DNA of 64,000 nt, taken from an uncultured Sphingomonadales bacterium. GTDB lineage: Bacteria; Pseudomonadota; Alphaproteobacteria; Sphingomonadales; Sphingomonadaceae. Positions 52,315 to 60,626 of the stretch are shown here, piece after piece. Made by a program: the position numbers and the translations under genes. The DNA lies in assembly GCA_903821605.1 (NCBI GenBank), contig CAIJLZ010000016.1, positions 19,515-83,514 on the forward strand, written 5' to 3'. The stretch's first letter is position 1, and each line of letters opens with the position of its first letter. The notes below the pieces were generated by a model. That model had not been told where the DNA came from, made no database searches, and was given only the letters and a program-made list of their open reading frames with translations.

Positions 52315-53643
52315 ATGGCGAAGACCGCGCTCTACCGCACGATTTGGCGCTGGCATTTCTATGCCGGGCTGTTCGTGATTCCCTTCATTTTGTTGCTCTC
52401 GGTCACCGGGTCGATTTACCTGTTCAAGCCGCAGATCGACCGCTGGGAAGAACGGGATTGGCGCGGTCTTCCCACCGCACAGGCGGTCACACCGGATCAA
52501 CAATTACAAGCCGCCTTGGCCGCCGTGCCGGGTGGGACATTCAACCATTATCGCCTGCCATCCCAAGCGGGAGACGCCGCCGTCATCCACCTTGCCTTGG
52601 CGGATCACTCGATGCGCGATGTCGCCGTGTCGCCCGCCGGCAAGGTCATCGCCATCGTTGATCCCACAAGCCGGATCAGCCCGACCATCTCCCGAATCCA
52701 TGGTTCTTTGCTCATGGGACTGGCCGGCGGCCTGCTGGTCGAACTGGCGGCCAGTTGGGCAATCGTCATGATACTGAGCGGCCTTTATCTCTGGTGGCCG
52801 CGTGGCAGGGGTTTGACGGGCGTGCTTTGGCCACGATGGCGCGGGGGGCAACGATTATTCTGGCGCGACCTCCATGCCGTTACCGGCTTTTGGGTCGCCG
52901 GCTTGGCGCTTGTTTCACTGGCCAGCGGCCTGCCATGGAGCGACGCCTGGGCCACCGGCTTTCGGCTGGTACGGGCTGAAATGGGCTGGATCGACGGCCC
53001 ACAGACCTGGAAAGGCGGCGTCGATCTCCATGCCAGCCATGATCATCAGGCGATGATGGATCATCACAGCATGGCCGCACCTGCCCCGACCATCAGCCTG
53101 ACCGCGATTGCGGCAAAGGCAATGGCGGAAAACATGCCGTTTCCGGCGATCATTCAGCCCCCCTTTGCCGCCGCGCGTTTTGGCCCACCCAACGGCAATG
53201 TCTGGAGGCTGACGAGCGAGGCGCAAAACCGCCCGCTGATCCGCACCGTCACCTATGATCCGATGACCGGTGCGGAAACCAGTCGATCCGATTTCAGCGA
53301 CAAGCATGTGATTGACCGCGTCATCAATTACGGCATTGCGTGGCATGAAGGGCAGCTCTTTGGCCCGATCAATCAGGCGGTGGGAGTGTTGACCGCGCTC
53401 GCCCTCATCAGCTTGGCCGTAAGTGGCAGCATCATGTGGTGGCGTCGTCGCCCGCAAGGCACGCTTGGCGCTCCCCCAATGCCGACGGACAGCCGCATGA
53501 AGGGGCTGATCATCCTGCTTTGCGGCTTGGCAGCCTTGTTGCCGATGCTGCTATTGTCGCTGGTCGTGGTGGGGCTGCTGGATTGGCTCATCATCCGGCG
53601 CAGCAAGCCCCTCGCCCGCTGGCTCGGCACCGTTCGTGAATAG
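52315..53643 (+). CDS. PepSY-associated transmembrane (PepSY_TM) protein with a His/Met insert
   Basis: A 442-residue inner-membrane protein. FYAGLFVIPFILLLSVTGSI (first span), RIHGSLLMGLAGGLLVELAA, LHAVTGFWVAGLALVSLASG and the final C-terminal spans are the PepSY_TM pattern. Residues 239-253 form a metal-binding-like insert rich in His and Met (HASHDHQAMMDHH, then SM). Family members are reductases or accessory proteins coupled to TonB receptors for siderophore or metal release. It starts 13 bases after receptor 4, so the two are co-translated. The insert supports a copper role. Confidence 0.87.
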   Translation: MAKTALYRTIWRWHFYAGLFVIPFILLLSVTGSIYLFKPQIDRWEERDWRGLPTAQAVTPDQQLQAALAAVPGGTFNHYRLPSQAGDAAVIHLALADHSMRDVAVSPAGKVIAIVDPTSRISPTISRIHGSLLMGLAGGLLVELAASWAIVMILSGLYLWWPRGRGLTGVLWPRWRGGQRLFWRDLHAVTGFWVAGLALVSLASGLPWSDAWATGFRLVRAEMGWIDGPQTWKGGVDLHASHDHQAMMDHHSMAAPAPTISLTAIAAKAMAENMPFPAIIQPPFAAARFGPPNGNVWRLTSEAQNRPLIRTVTYDPMTGAETSRSDFSDKHVIDRVINYGIAWHEGQLFGPINQAVGVLTALALISLAVSGSIMWWRRRPQGTLGAPPMPTDSRMKGLIILLCGLAALLPMLLLSLVVVGLLDWLIIRRSKPLARWLGTVRE

Positions 53644-53684
53644 CCCGATAATCAACCCTCATCCCAAATTGGAAAGGTGAAGAC

Positions 53685-54155
53685 ATGACCAAGAATTTCT
53701 CCCGACTGACGCTTGCAACGCTGTTGACGATTCCGGCGATCGTGCAGGCCGCCCCCACGCGACATGTGACGATCGAACAGCCGTGGGCGCGCGAGACCGC
53801 CGAAGGACAGGCCGCAGGTGGTGGGTTCATGACGATCGTCAACACCGCTCGCCAGTCCGATCAATTGCTATCCGCATCTGCACCTGTTGCGCGGGAGGTG
53901 CAGATCCACACCATGTCGATGGATGGTGGCGTGATGCGCATGCGCCATTTGCCCGAAGGTGTCACGGTTCCCGCCAAGGGTCGGCTCGATCTCAAGCCCG
54001 GCGGACTGCACATCATGTTCATCGGCCTGAAAGAACCGCTCCGGCGCGGCACCCATGTGCCGGTGACCCTGAATTTCAAAAATGCCGGCACCATGACGGT
54101 TGATTTCAGCGTGCAGCCGATCACTGCCGCCTTGCCCATGGGTCATGGCCAATGA
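53685..54155 (+). CDS. PCu(A)C-type periplasmic copper chaperone
   Basis: A 156-residue secreted protein (signal MTKNFSRLTLATLLTIPAIV, cleavage near QAA). The copper motif uses H75, Met residues in HTMSMDGGVMRM, and H109-x-M111 (GGLHIMF), typical of PCu(A)C. Such proteins carry Cu(I) to cytochrome oxidase subunit II together with Sco. Its stop overlaps the Sco start (ATGA). The C-terminal MGHGQ may add a weak metal site. Confidence 0.92.
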   Translation: MTKNFSRLTLATLLTIPAIVQAAPTRHVTIEQPWARETAEGQAAGGGFMTIVNTARQSDQLLSASAPVAREVQIHTMSMDGGVMRMRHLPEGVTVPAKGRLDLKPGGLHIMFIGLKEPLRRGTHVPVTLNFKNAGTMTVDFSVQPITAALPMGHGQ

Positions 54156-54760
54156 GCGACTGGCTTCCCCGGATCAGGCGTGCGTTGTGGCTCGTGATCT
54201 GGGCCGCGATGGCACTGGCGGGCGGGGTCTTGCTCTTCCGCCAATATGACGCCGCACCGCCACCCGCAGCGTCGGACATCCCTTTTGGCGGCCATTTCAC
54301 GCTGATCGACCGCCATGGCCAACCCTTCACCGATGCCAAGCTCAAGGGCAGACCCTTTGCGATTTTCTTCGGCTATACGCGCTGCCCCGATGTCTGCCCG
54401 ACCTCGCTCAACCGCATGGCCCAGTTGCGGACGCAATTGGGGGCCGACGGCAATAAGTTCGACATCGTGTTCGTATCGGTAGACCCCGATCACGACAGCC
54501 CGCAGACTGTCGGCGCCTATGTCGACCTGTTCGGCACGCCGATCATCGGGCTGACCGGATCAACCGCGCAAATTGCGGAGATCACCAAGGCCTATCATCT
54601 CTATGTCGCCAAGGTGCCGCAAGCGGATGGGGATTTCACCATCGACCACACCGCCGCAATCTTCCTGATGGGGCGCAACGGTGAGTTCGTCGCGATGATC
54701 GACCATCAGGAAGACCAGAACATGGCGCTGGCCAAGCTACGACAATTGGTTGGCGCCTGA
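54152..54760 (+). CDS. SCO1/SenC-family copper metallochaperone
   Basis: A 202-residue protein anchored by one N-terminal membrane segment (ALWLVIWAAMALAGGVLLFR). The thioredoxin-like domain has GYTRCPDVCPTSL with C78 and C82, and DFTIDHTAAIFLM with H166, the three Cu ligands of the Sco family. It delivers copper to, or reduces, the Cu-A centre of cytochrome c oxidase. It is coupled to PCu(A)C by ATGA overlap. A short damaged copy of part of this gene is found at 58228-58262. Confidence 0.93.
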   Translation: MSDWLPRIRRALWLVIWAAMALAGGVLLFRQYDAAPPPAASDIPFGGHFTLIDRHGQPFTDAKLKGRPFAIFFGYTRCPDVCPTSLNRMAQLRTQLGADGNKFDIVFVSVDPDHDSPQTVGAYVDLFGTPIIGLTGSTAQIAEITKAYHLYVAKVPQADGDFTIDHTAAIFLMGRNGEFVAMIDHQEDQNMALAKLRQLVGA

Positions 54761-54879
54761 CCATAATGTGGCTCGTGGCGCACGCCATGCGGAGACGATG
54801 AGACGCAGCGCAAACCATCCTCGGTATCGCCATCGAATGCGTTTTGGGGCGGTTCTGGTCGGGGGTTAGATTATCTTTT

Positions 54880-55062
54880 TCACGACGGGCGCCGATCAGT
54901 GCTCGCATGAGATTGGCGCCGCAGGTCACCCTTGCAGCGTTCCGAACAGGTTTTGACATTGTCCCAATCGCGCGCCCATTTTTTGCGCCATGCAAATGGC
55001 CTGTGGCAAGCCGCGCAGATTTTTTCGGGTAGGTTGGATTTGGTGTAGCGCTTCTCCGTCAT
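54880..55062 (-). CDS. DUF2256 small zinc-finger-like protein
   Basis: A 60-residue protein with KICAACHRPFAWRKKWARDW and CSERC, the DUF2256 pattern of two Cys pairs around an aromatic-basic helix. Members are often adjacent to cryptochrome/photolyase genes. The start overlaps the stop of the FeS photolyase (ATGA), and it is the last gene of the light-linked operon. The stretch 54761-54879 between it and sco holds no gene. Function unknown; a nucleic-acid-binding helper is possible. Confidence 0.85.
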   Translation of the reverse strand: MTEKRYTKSNLPEKICAACHRPFAWRKKWARDWDNVKTCSERCKGDLRRQSHASTDRRPS

Positions 55063-56585
55063 AAGCCTGCCAAAAACGTCGTGGCGCTGTTGGTAATGCG
55101 CTGTTGTTCGTCTGCGGCGAACTGGTCATAGGTGCGAACCATCTGTGCCATGCGCGGATTTTTGCCGATTTTGTCGCGATGCCGCGCGATGAAATGCCAA
55201 TAAAGTGCGTTGAAGGGGCACGCGTCGTCCCCTGTCCGCTGCTTGACATCATAGCGACACGATCCGCAATAATTGGACATTCGGTTGATATATGCGCCGC
55301 TTGCCGCATAGGGTTTGGACGCCAGCAGGCCGCCATCGGCAAACTGGCTCATGCCGATGCTATTGGGCAGTTCAACCCATTCATACGCGTCAGCATAAAC
55401 GCTCAGATACCATTGGTGCAGCGGGTAAGGGTCAATCCCGGCCAGCATGGCAAAATTGCCGGTCACCATCAGTCGCTGGATATGATGGGCATAGGCATGT
55501 TGTTTGGTCTGGCTCACTGCCGCCCTGATACAAGCCATGCCGGTTTCGGCCGTCCAGTAAAAATCGGGGAGCGGACGGCTGTGGCCGAAGAAATTACTGC
55601 AGTCATAGCCGGGCATTTTCAGCCAGTAGATCCCGCGCACATATTCACGCCAGCCAATGACCTGTCGAATGAACCCCTCGGCTGCATTCAGTGGGATCTT
55701 GCCGGCGTGATAAGCGGCCTCGACCTGTTGGCAAATGCGCAGCGGATCTAGCAGCCCGCAGTTCAAATAGGGCGCAATGACGGCGTGATACAGGAACGGC
55801 TCATCCGTCAGCATCGCATCCTGATAATCCCCAAAATGCGGCAATGCATTTTCGACAAACGCGGCAAATGCCGCCTCGGCATTGGCGCGGGTGACGGCAA
55901 ACCAAAACGGCGCAAGATCGCCGAAATGGTCGTCAAAGCGCGTGGCGACCAGTGCCAGCACATCCTGTGTAAGGGCATCGGGTGCGAAGCGGCTAGGCTG
56001 AGGCATGAACAGGTCAACATCGGCAGCTTTCCGATTGTCTGCATCGAAATTCCACTTACCGCCGCAAGGCTGATCTCCGTTCATCAGCAGGCCGGTCTGG
56101 CGGCGCATGTCGCGATAAAAATACTCCATGCGCAGTTGCTTGCGGTCCGCGGCCCAGGCCTTGAATGCGGTGGGCGGGCACAAAAACCGGTCATCGGGCA
56201 GAATATCGACCGGGATTGGGAATTGTGCTTGCCAATCCTGCAACATCTGCATGACGCGCCATTCGCCTGCCTCGGTGACGACGACACGTTCAGGCCGATG
56301 CTGGCCAATGGCGTGGGTCACTTGCTCGGTAAAGTTGCCCCGATTGTCGGGTGCGTCCAGTTTCACATAATCCACGGTCCAGCCCATGGCGCGCAGTTCT
56401 TCGGCAAAATGGCGCATGGCTGAAAAGAGGAACGCAATCTTCTTTTTGTGATGGCGCACATAAGTTGCTTCATCATGCAGTTCCGCCATCAGCACGCGGT
56501 CGCGCGCCGGATCGCCGGCGGCAAGGCTAGAGAGCGTGCACGTCAATTGATCGCCAAGGACAAGGATAAGGTTGCGCGTGCTCAT
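55059..56585 (-). CDS. FeS-type cryptochrome/photolyase (FeS-BCP, PhrB/CryB-like)
   Basis: ATG 56585 overlaps the stop of the upstream gene (TGATG) and gives 508 residues. It starts MSTRNLILVLGDQLTCTLSS, with the N-terminal alpha/beta domain to about residue 130 and the FAD-binding helical domain after it. Four cysteines C352, C440, C443 and C456 (NYCGSCRYD...ACPFN) match the [4Fe-4S] ligands of the bacterial (6-4) photolyase PhrB, at nearly the same numbers. It should repair (6-4) photoproducts or act as a blue-light sensor. Confidence 0.92.
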   Translation of the reverse strand: MSTRNLILVLGDQLTCTLSSLAAGDPARDRVLMAELHDEATYVRHHKKKIAFLFSAMRHFAEELRAMGWTVDYVKLDAPDNRGNFTEQVTHAIGQHRPERVVVTEAGEWRVMQMLQDWQAQFPIPVDILPDDRFLCPPTAFKAWAADRKQLRMEYFYRDMRRQTGLLMNGDQPCGGKWNFDADNRKAADVDLFMPQPSRFAPDALTQDVLALVATRFDDHFGDLAPFWFAVTRANAEAAFAAFVENALPHFGDYQDAMLTDEPFLYHAVIAPYLNCGLLDPLRICQQVEAAYHAGKIPLNAAEGFIRQVIGWREYVRGIYWLKMPGYDCSNFFGHSRPLPDFYWTAETGMACIRAAVSQTKQHAYAHHIQRLMVTGNFAMLAGIDPYPLHQWYLSVYADAYEWVELPNSIGMSQFADGGLLASKPYAASGAYINRMSNYCGSCRYDVKQRTGDDACPFNALYWHFIARHRDKIGKNPRMAQMVRTYDQFAADEQQRITNSATTFLAGL

Positions 56586-57796
56586 CAGGCGCCGTCCCGC
56601 GCCAATTGCCCGTCCTTGAACGCGGTCGGCAACTGCTCCTTGAACGCGAAATAGCCCTTGGTGGCGTGAGGCCAAAACCGGCTGTCCCATGAGCGGCGTC
56701 GCTGTACCATGTTGATACCATTATCCGATAGCATCGGGCCGATTCGCGCCAACATATCGGCCACGGGTCCAACCGGCGCATAGGGGGTGATGATCTGCCG
56801 CACGCCCGCGGCCTGTGCGGCCAAGATGAGCGTATCGGCGTCCAGCGTTTGCGATACATTCGCGGCGCAGTTAAAATGCGCGGCAGTCCGTGATGCCGTG
56901 TCTGCGGCGGCGGCCTGCACGAATTGCCGGGCGGCGCGCCCCCATAGCAGGTCTGGATCAGCAGCGATGAGCGCGGCCCGGATCGGGGCCTTGCCCGGAA
57001 AAAGCTGTTCTGGTGTCAGATCTTCATGGGTAACGAGCAGCAAGCAGGGCTGGTTCGCATCAAATGACACCATGTCAGCCAGTCCGCCTGCGGCCTCCAC
57101 CGGCGGCTCCGTGAGAGCGACCGCGCTTTGCGCCAGACCGGTCGGTGCGAACCGTCCGTTGGTGAAGCGGGCGATATTGTCCGTCGTGGCGAGATAGGTT
57201 TTGCCGATGCTATGTAATCCCGCCACCCAGCGCCATGACAGCGTGTTGCTGGCGGCATCCGCATCGATCAAGTGGCGCAGGAAAAAATCGGCGCCCAGCG
57301 CCCAAGGCAGACGCAGCGTGAATATCCAGATCGAGGCAAACCACATCCGCGCGTGATTGTGCAGATATCCGGTCTCGACCAATTCTCTGGCCCAATGGTC
57401 GAAACCGTCAATGCCGGTCATGCCCTGTTCGGCGTCGGCAATTGCGCGGCTATCGAGCAGAGCGCCGCGCTGCCGATCACATTCGGCCAGATAGCGCGAC
57501 CAAACTGCCGGACGCATTTCCAGCCAGCCTTTCCAATAGGTCCGCCAGAACACCTCCGTTAAAAATTTCTGTGCCGACATGTCTGGATGCCGAGCAAGCA
57601 CTCGGGCGAAAATATCCGGTTCTGTAACGAGGCGGTAGCGCACATAGCGAGAGAGGTTTGAAACCGCGCTTGGTTGATCGTGTCCGTGATCGGTATTGCG
57701 ACCAATGGCGTAAGCGTGCCCCGCATCCGGGAGGAAACGCGTAAGCCGATCCAAGCCCGCGCCGCGCGTAGCGGCATCAAGAACGCTGGGCGTCAT
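56585..57796 (-). CDS. Photolyase-like protein with FAD domain first (permuted architecture)
   Basis: ATG 57796 overlaps the DCC gene stop (ATGA) and gives 403 residues. The FAD-binding photolyase domain is at the N-terminus, about residues 40-225: SAVSNLSRYVRYRLVTEPD, ETGYLHNHARMWFASIW, NTLSWRWVAGLHSIGK. An alpha/beta region follows at about 245-390 (CLLLVTHEDLTPEQLF, ILAAQAAGVRQIITPYAPVG, SRFWPHATKGYFAFKE). Normal photolyases have the alpha/beta domain first, so this looks like a circular permutation. It is probably a light-dependent repair or sensor protein, function unproven. Confidence 0.8.
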   Translation of the reverse strand: MTPSVLDAATRGAGLDRLTRFLPDAGHAYAIGRNTDHGHDQPSAVSNLSRYVRYRLVTEPDIFARVLARHPDMSAQKFLTEVFWRTYWKGWLEMRPAVWSRYLAECDRQRGALLDSRAIADAEQGMTGIDGFDHWARELVETGYLHNHARMWFASIWIFTLRLPWALGADFFLRHLIDADAASNTLSWRWVAGLHSIGKTYLATTDNIARFTNGRFAPTGLAQSAVALTEPPVEAAGGLADMVSFDANQPCLLLVTHEDLTPEQLFPGKAPIRAALIAADPDLLWGRAARQFVQAAAADTASRTAAHFNCAANVSQTLDADTLILAAQAAGVRQIITPYAPVGPVADMLARIGPMLSDNGINMVQRRRSWDSRFWPHATKGYFAFKEQLPTAFKDGQLARDGA

Positions 57797-58143
57797 CGCC
57801 GCAAAAGTACCTGTTGGATGCGGGGTCGCATATCCAGAAATCGGATATAGGCCCGTTCGAGGAACGCCAGAACGGCTGGATGTTGGGCCGCCCAGCCAAG
57901 CGGTTTGAGCAGCGGAATCGCGCGCCACATGGCAGCAAAGGCGGCAGCTCCTGAGAGTAACACGCCATTTTCGCTGGCATGGAATCGCGCAAGGAGGCTT
58001 TGCCGGTCCAGCGGGCAAATCGCGTCTGGCGGTGACACATCGTGAAATGTGATCGCGCCGCGCCAATCCAACCATCGCATCAGCGCAATCTCGCGCGCAC
58101 AAAGCGGACAGCTTCCGTCAAACCATATGATTACATTTCCCAT
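57793..58143 (-). CDS. DCC-family (DUF393) thiol-disulfide oxidoreductase-like protein
   Basis: From ATG 58143 the protein has 116 residues (MGNVIIWFDGSCPLCAREIA); an ATG at 58188 would add 15 residues. The motif FDGSCPLC is the DCC signature, followed by LMRWLDWRGAITFHDVSPPD and a C-terminal helical part. DCC proteins carry a CxxC-like redox pair and are often near photolyase or vitamin-K-dependent genes. It overlaps the permuted photolyase gene by four bases and heads the four-gene operon. The promoter must lie near 58150-58230. Confidence 0.82.
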   Translation of the reverse strand: MGNVIIWFDGSCPLCAREIALMRWLDWRGAITFHDVSPPDAICPLDRQSLLARFHASENGVLLSGAAAFAAMWRAIPLLKPLGWAAQHPAVLAFLERAYIRFLDMRPRIQQVLLRR

Positions 58144-58227
58144 GCGGTAATCGCTAAAATGATTGGCATCTCCTGTCAGCATGGGCATTCGGCCGTATCC
58201 AAGGGAAATGAGCGCTCATGCAAAGGC

Positions 58228-58262
58228 GCGCTGCCCCGATGTCTGGCCGACCTCGCTCAACC
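58228..58262 (+). pseudogene. Remnant of a second Sco-type gene
   Basis: About 35 bases match the copper-motif region of the intact sco gene (54379-54413) with a single mismatch. In frame it would read RCPDVWPTSL, so the second copper-binding Cys has become Trp. The flanks do not match and no full frame exists, so it is a fragment. It marks the left border of an A+T-richer segment. Confidence 0.7.
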
Positions 58263-58424
58263 CATCGCGATATCGCCAAGGCGCCGCGTACGACCATGGG
58301 CGCGGGTTGCCGATCGCCGTTACGGGTGATGATCTCGTTCAATGATGTGCATCAACCCACTGCCGGACTGGACTTTTCGAGCCTAAACCCGCTTTAATGC
58401 CGCCTTCCAAGGGAATTCATTCAA

Positions 58425-59273
58425 ATGTCTTTCACATATGAAGATATCATCAACCGAAAAGTGAGCGGCACCTATTCCTATGATGAAAGGGCTGCAATTT
58501 TATATGCTCTCGGCATTGGTTTTGGCAGCACCCCGCTTCATCATGATGATCTAAGTTTCGTCTATGAAAAACATCTTAGAACAGTGCCGACAATGGCTGG
58601 ACTGTTCAGCGTACCGAGCAACCTCTTAGCAGGCGTTGACTTCCGCATGGTTGTTCATGCTGGCCAATGGCTTACGCTACACCAAGAATTACCGCCTAAG
58701 GGGAATCTTTTTATCGAGTCACGCGTCGTCGAGGCGCTAGACAAAGGTAAAGAAATAGGGGCCATCATTTTCGTTGAAACAAAAACAACGCTGAAAGATA
58801 GCGGATCGCCTTTATCCACAGCCGTTTCAAGTATCATTGCGCGCGGCGATGGCGGTTTCGGCGCCCCTGATCAACGCCCGCCCTATACACATCACGCGCT
58901 ACCCAGTCGTGATGCTGACCGGTGTTTAGAAATCAAAACCCGACCCGACCAATCGATTATTTACCGCCTATCGGGGGATTTAAACCCCCTCCATTGCGAC
59001 CCTGAATTTGCCAAAATGGTCGGCTTCACAAACCCGATCATGCACGGGATGTGCACCTATGGCATTTGCTGCAGGGCCATTATTGAACATCTATGCCTTT
59101 TTGACCCCGCCAAGATACGCCAATTTGACGGTCGATTCTCAGCGCCGGCATATCCCGGAGAAACGCTTATTTTAGACCTTTGGATCGATCACGAGATCAT
59201 TTCCTATCGGTGCCGCCTAAAAGAACGCGACGTGACCATCATCGACAATGGGAAATGCGTTTTATCAACATAA
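58425..59273 (+). CDS. (R)-specific enoyl-CoA hydratase 2 / MaoC-like protein
   Basis: A 282-residue protein with two hot-dog halves. The C-terminal half carries the hydratase 2 motif YRLSGDLNPLHCDPEFA, with D185, N187 and H190, followed by IMHGMCTYG. The N-terminal half (for example LGIGFGSTPLHHDDLSFVYE) supports substrate binding, as in the hydratase domain of peroxisomal multifunctional enzyme 2. It hydrates trans-2-enoyl-CoA to (R)-3-hydroxyacyl-CoA, useful for bulky or branched acyl-CoA. Codon use is A+T-richer than its neighbours. Start ATG 58425 follows a short AAGGG. Confidence 0.9.
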   Translation: MSFTYEDIINRKVSGTYSYDERAAILYALGIGFGSTPLHHDDLSFVYEKHLRTVPTMAGLFSVPSNLLAGVDFRMVVHAGQWLTLHQELPPKGNLFIESRVVEALDKGKEIGAIIFVETKTTLKDSGSPLSTAVSSIIARGDGGFGAPDQRPPYTHHALPSRDADRCLEIKTRPDQSIIYRLSGDLNPLHCDPEFAKMVGFTNPIMHGMCTYGICCRAIIEHLCLFDPAKIRQFDGRFSAPAYPGETLILDLWIDHEIISYRCRLKERDVTIIDNGKCVLST

Positions 59274-59654
59274 ACTGGCGGAGAGGGTGGGATCAGAAAT
59301 TGATATACAAGAAACTGTTTTTATTCGTATAAATTATAAATTTCGAGACCAATTTGAGGTTATCGCGAGTCGTTTCACCGTTTTGCGCAAATTTTTTGTT
59401 TTGCCGCTCTTCGCACGATCATGAACTGAGCATGCCTTCATGATAGCGATCTGCATCGTCGCAACCGTATCTTACTGTATCTGATCGATGAGTCCTGAGC
59501 CTAATATTGTGAAGGATCCTTTCAACTCGAATACAGCGGCCCAAATTAAGAGCAGCGCGCGAACTTAGCGTGAAGCGTCACCTCTAAGGTTGCACTCTTG
59601 CTGTTCATCGGTCACCTTGGGGCGATTAATTGATCGGGGCGCGCAGACGATAAA
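59274..59654. other. A+T-rich intergenic interval, no gene seen
   Basis: About 380 bases between the hydratase and the sulfotransferase genes. Both strands have frequent stops, no strong hairpin and no repeat was found. It probably holds the sulfotransferase promoter. Confidence 0.6.
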
Positions 59655-60440
59655 ATGAAAAACAATATTCACTTCATCTCAGGCTTGCCGCGTTCCGGTT
59701 CGACCTTGCTGGCTGGGATTCTACTGCAAAATCCACGCTTTCAGGCGGGTATGACCAGTCCGGTTGGCAGTATGTACCGCGCCCTTGAAGAGTCGATGAG
59801 TAGAAAAAACGAGGCCGCCATTTTCATTTCCGACCAGCAACGCGAAAATATTCTGAGGGGCATTTTCTCAAGCTATTATAACGAGTTAGATCACAAAGAA
59901 GTCATTTTCGATACCAACAGGATCTGGTGCACCAAGCTTCCCGCTCTTTCGAGACTTTTCCCAGAGGCTCGCGTGATTTGCTGCGTCAGATCAATCAGCT
60001 GGATCGTCGATTCTGTTGAAAGGCTTGCCCGACAGAACGCATTCGAACTGTCAGGCCTATTCGGCTTTGATGCGAGCAGCACGGTCTACACGAGGGTCAA
60101 CAGTATCGCGAAAAGCTCTGGCTTGGTTGGCTATGCTTTAGATGCCTTACGTGAGGCTAGCTACGGCGCAGAATCGAATCGAGTTATGCTTCTCGAATAT
60201 GAAGATCTGTGTCGCAACCCCGAAGCATCCATGACGCGGCTTTATGACTTTATCGGCCAACCCCGGTTCAACCACGATTTCGACAATGTTGAATATGAAG
60301 CTGACAATTTTGACCTTCAGCTAGGAGCTAAGGGCCTCCACGCTATCAGACGAAAAGTCGAGTGGATTGAGCGCCCGACGATCCTTCCACCAGACATCTT
60401 CCAACGCTTCCAGAATGACGCGTTCTGGAGGCGAGCCTAG
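59655..60440 (+). CDS. Sulfotransferase-family protein
   Basis: A 261-residue protein with the PAPS-binding 5'-phosphosulfate loop SGLPRSGSTLLAGIL (about residues 9-23) and the 3'-phosphate site CCVRSISWIVDSVERLARQ (about 111-129). The C-terminal LEYEDLCRNPEASMTRLYDF is also typical. It transfers a sulfuryl group from PAPS to an alcohol or phenol of unknown identity. It is A+T-richer than the surrounding catabolic genes and lies beside the hydratase. No partner is obvious; cell-surface glycan or small-molecule sulfation is possible. Confidence 0.88.
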   Translation: MKNNIHFISGLPRSGSTLLAGILLQNPRFQAGMTSPVGSMYRALEESMSRKNEAAIFISDQQRENILRGIFSSYYNELDHKEVIFDTNRIWCTKLPALSRLFPEARVICCVRSISWIVDSVERLARQNAFELSGLFGFDASSTVYTRVNSIAKSSGLVGYALDALREASYGAESNRVMLLEYEDLCRNPEASMTRLYDFIGQPRFNHDFDNVEYEADNFDLQLGAKGLHAIRRKVEWIERPTILPPDIFQRFQNDAFWRRA

Positions 60441-60577
60441 GGCTGAGCCCAGCCAGAGATCTTGCCATTATTTCTTTCACGCTCTTCCGACGCCTAAGCT
60501 CGGCTGAGGGGGCTGTCGTTTGCTGGAAGCCGGACCGGGAGGTAATGGGGGCGTGATCTTGCGTGAGACAATAAGTG

Positions 60578-60607
60578 AAAAGGCTCGGGATTGCTCCCGA
60601 GCCTTTT
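60578..60607 (-). terminator. Terminator of the autotransporter gene
   Basis: AAAAGGCTCGGG pairs with CCCGAGCCTTTT around six bases, directly after the autotransporter stop at 60627. The symmetric A and T flanks would also stop transcription from the left. Confidence 0.85.
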
Positions 60608-60626
60608 GTCCAAAGACCGGCGCAGA

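Noticed and set aside
58163..58345. 60-codon open frame on the plus strand across the Sco remnant
   Set aside because: Only about 12 residues resemble Sco and the rest has no pattern; treated as a decayed fragment.
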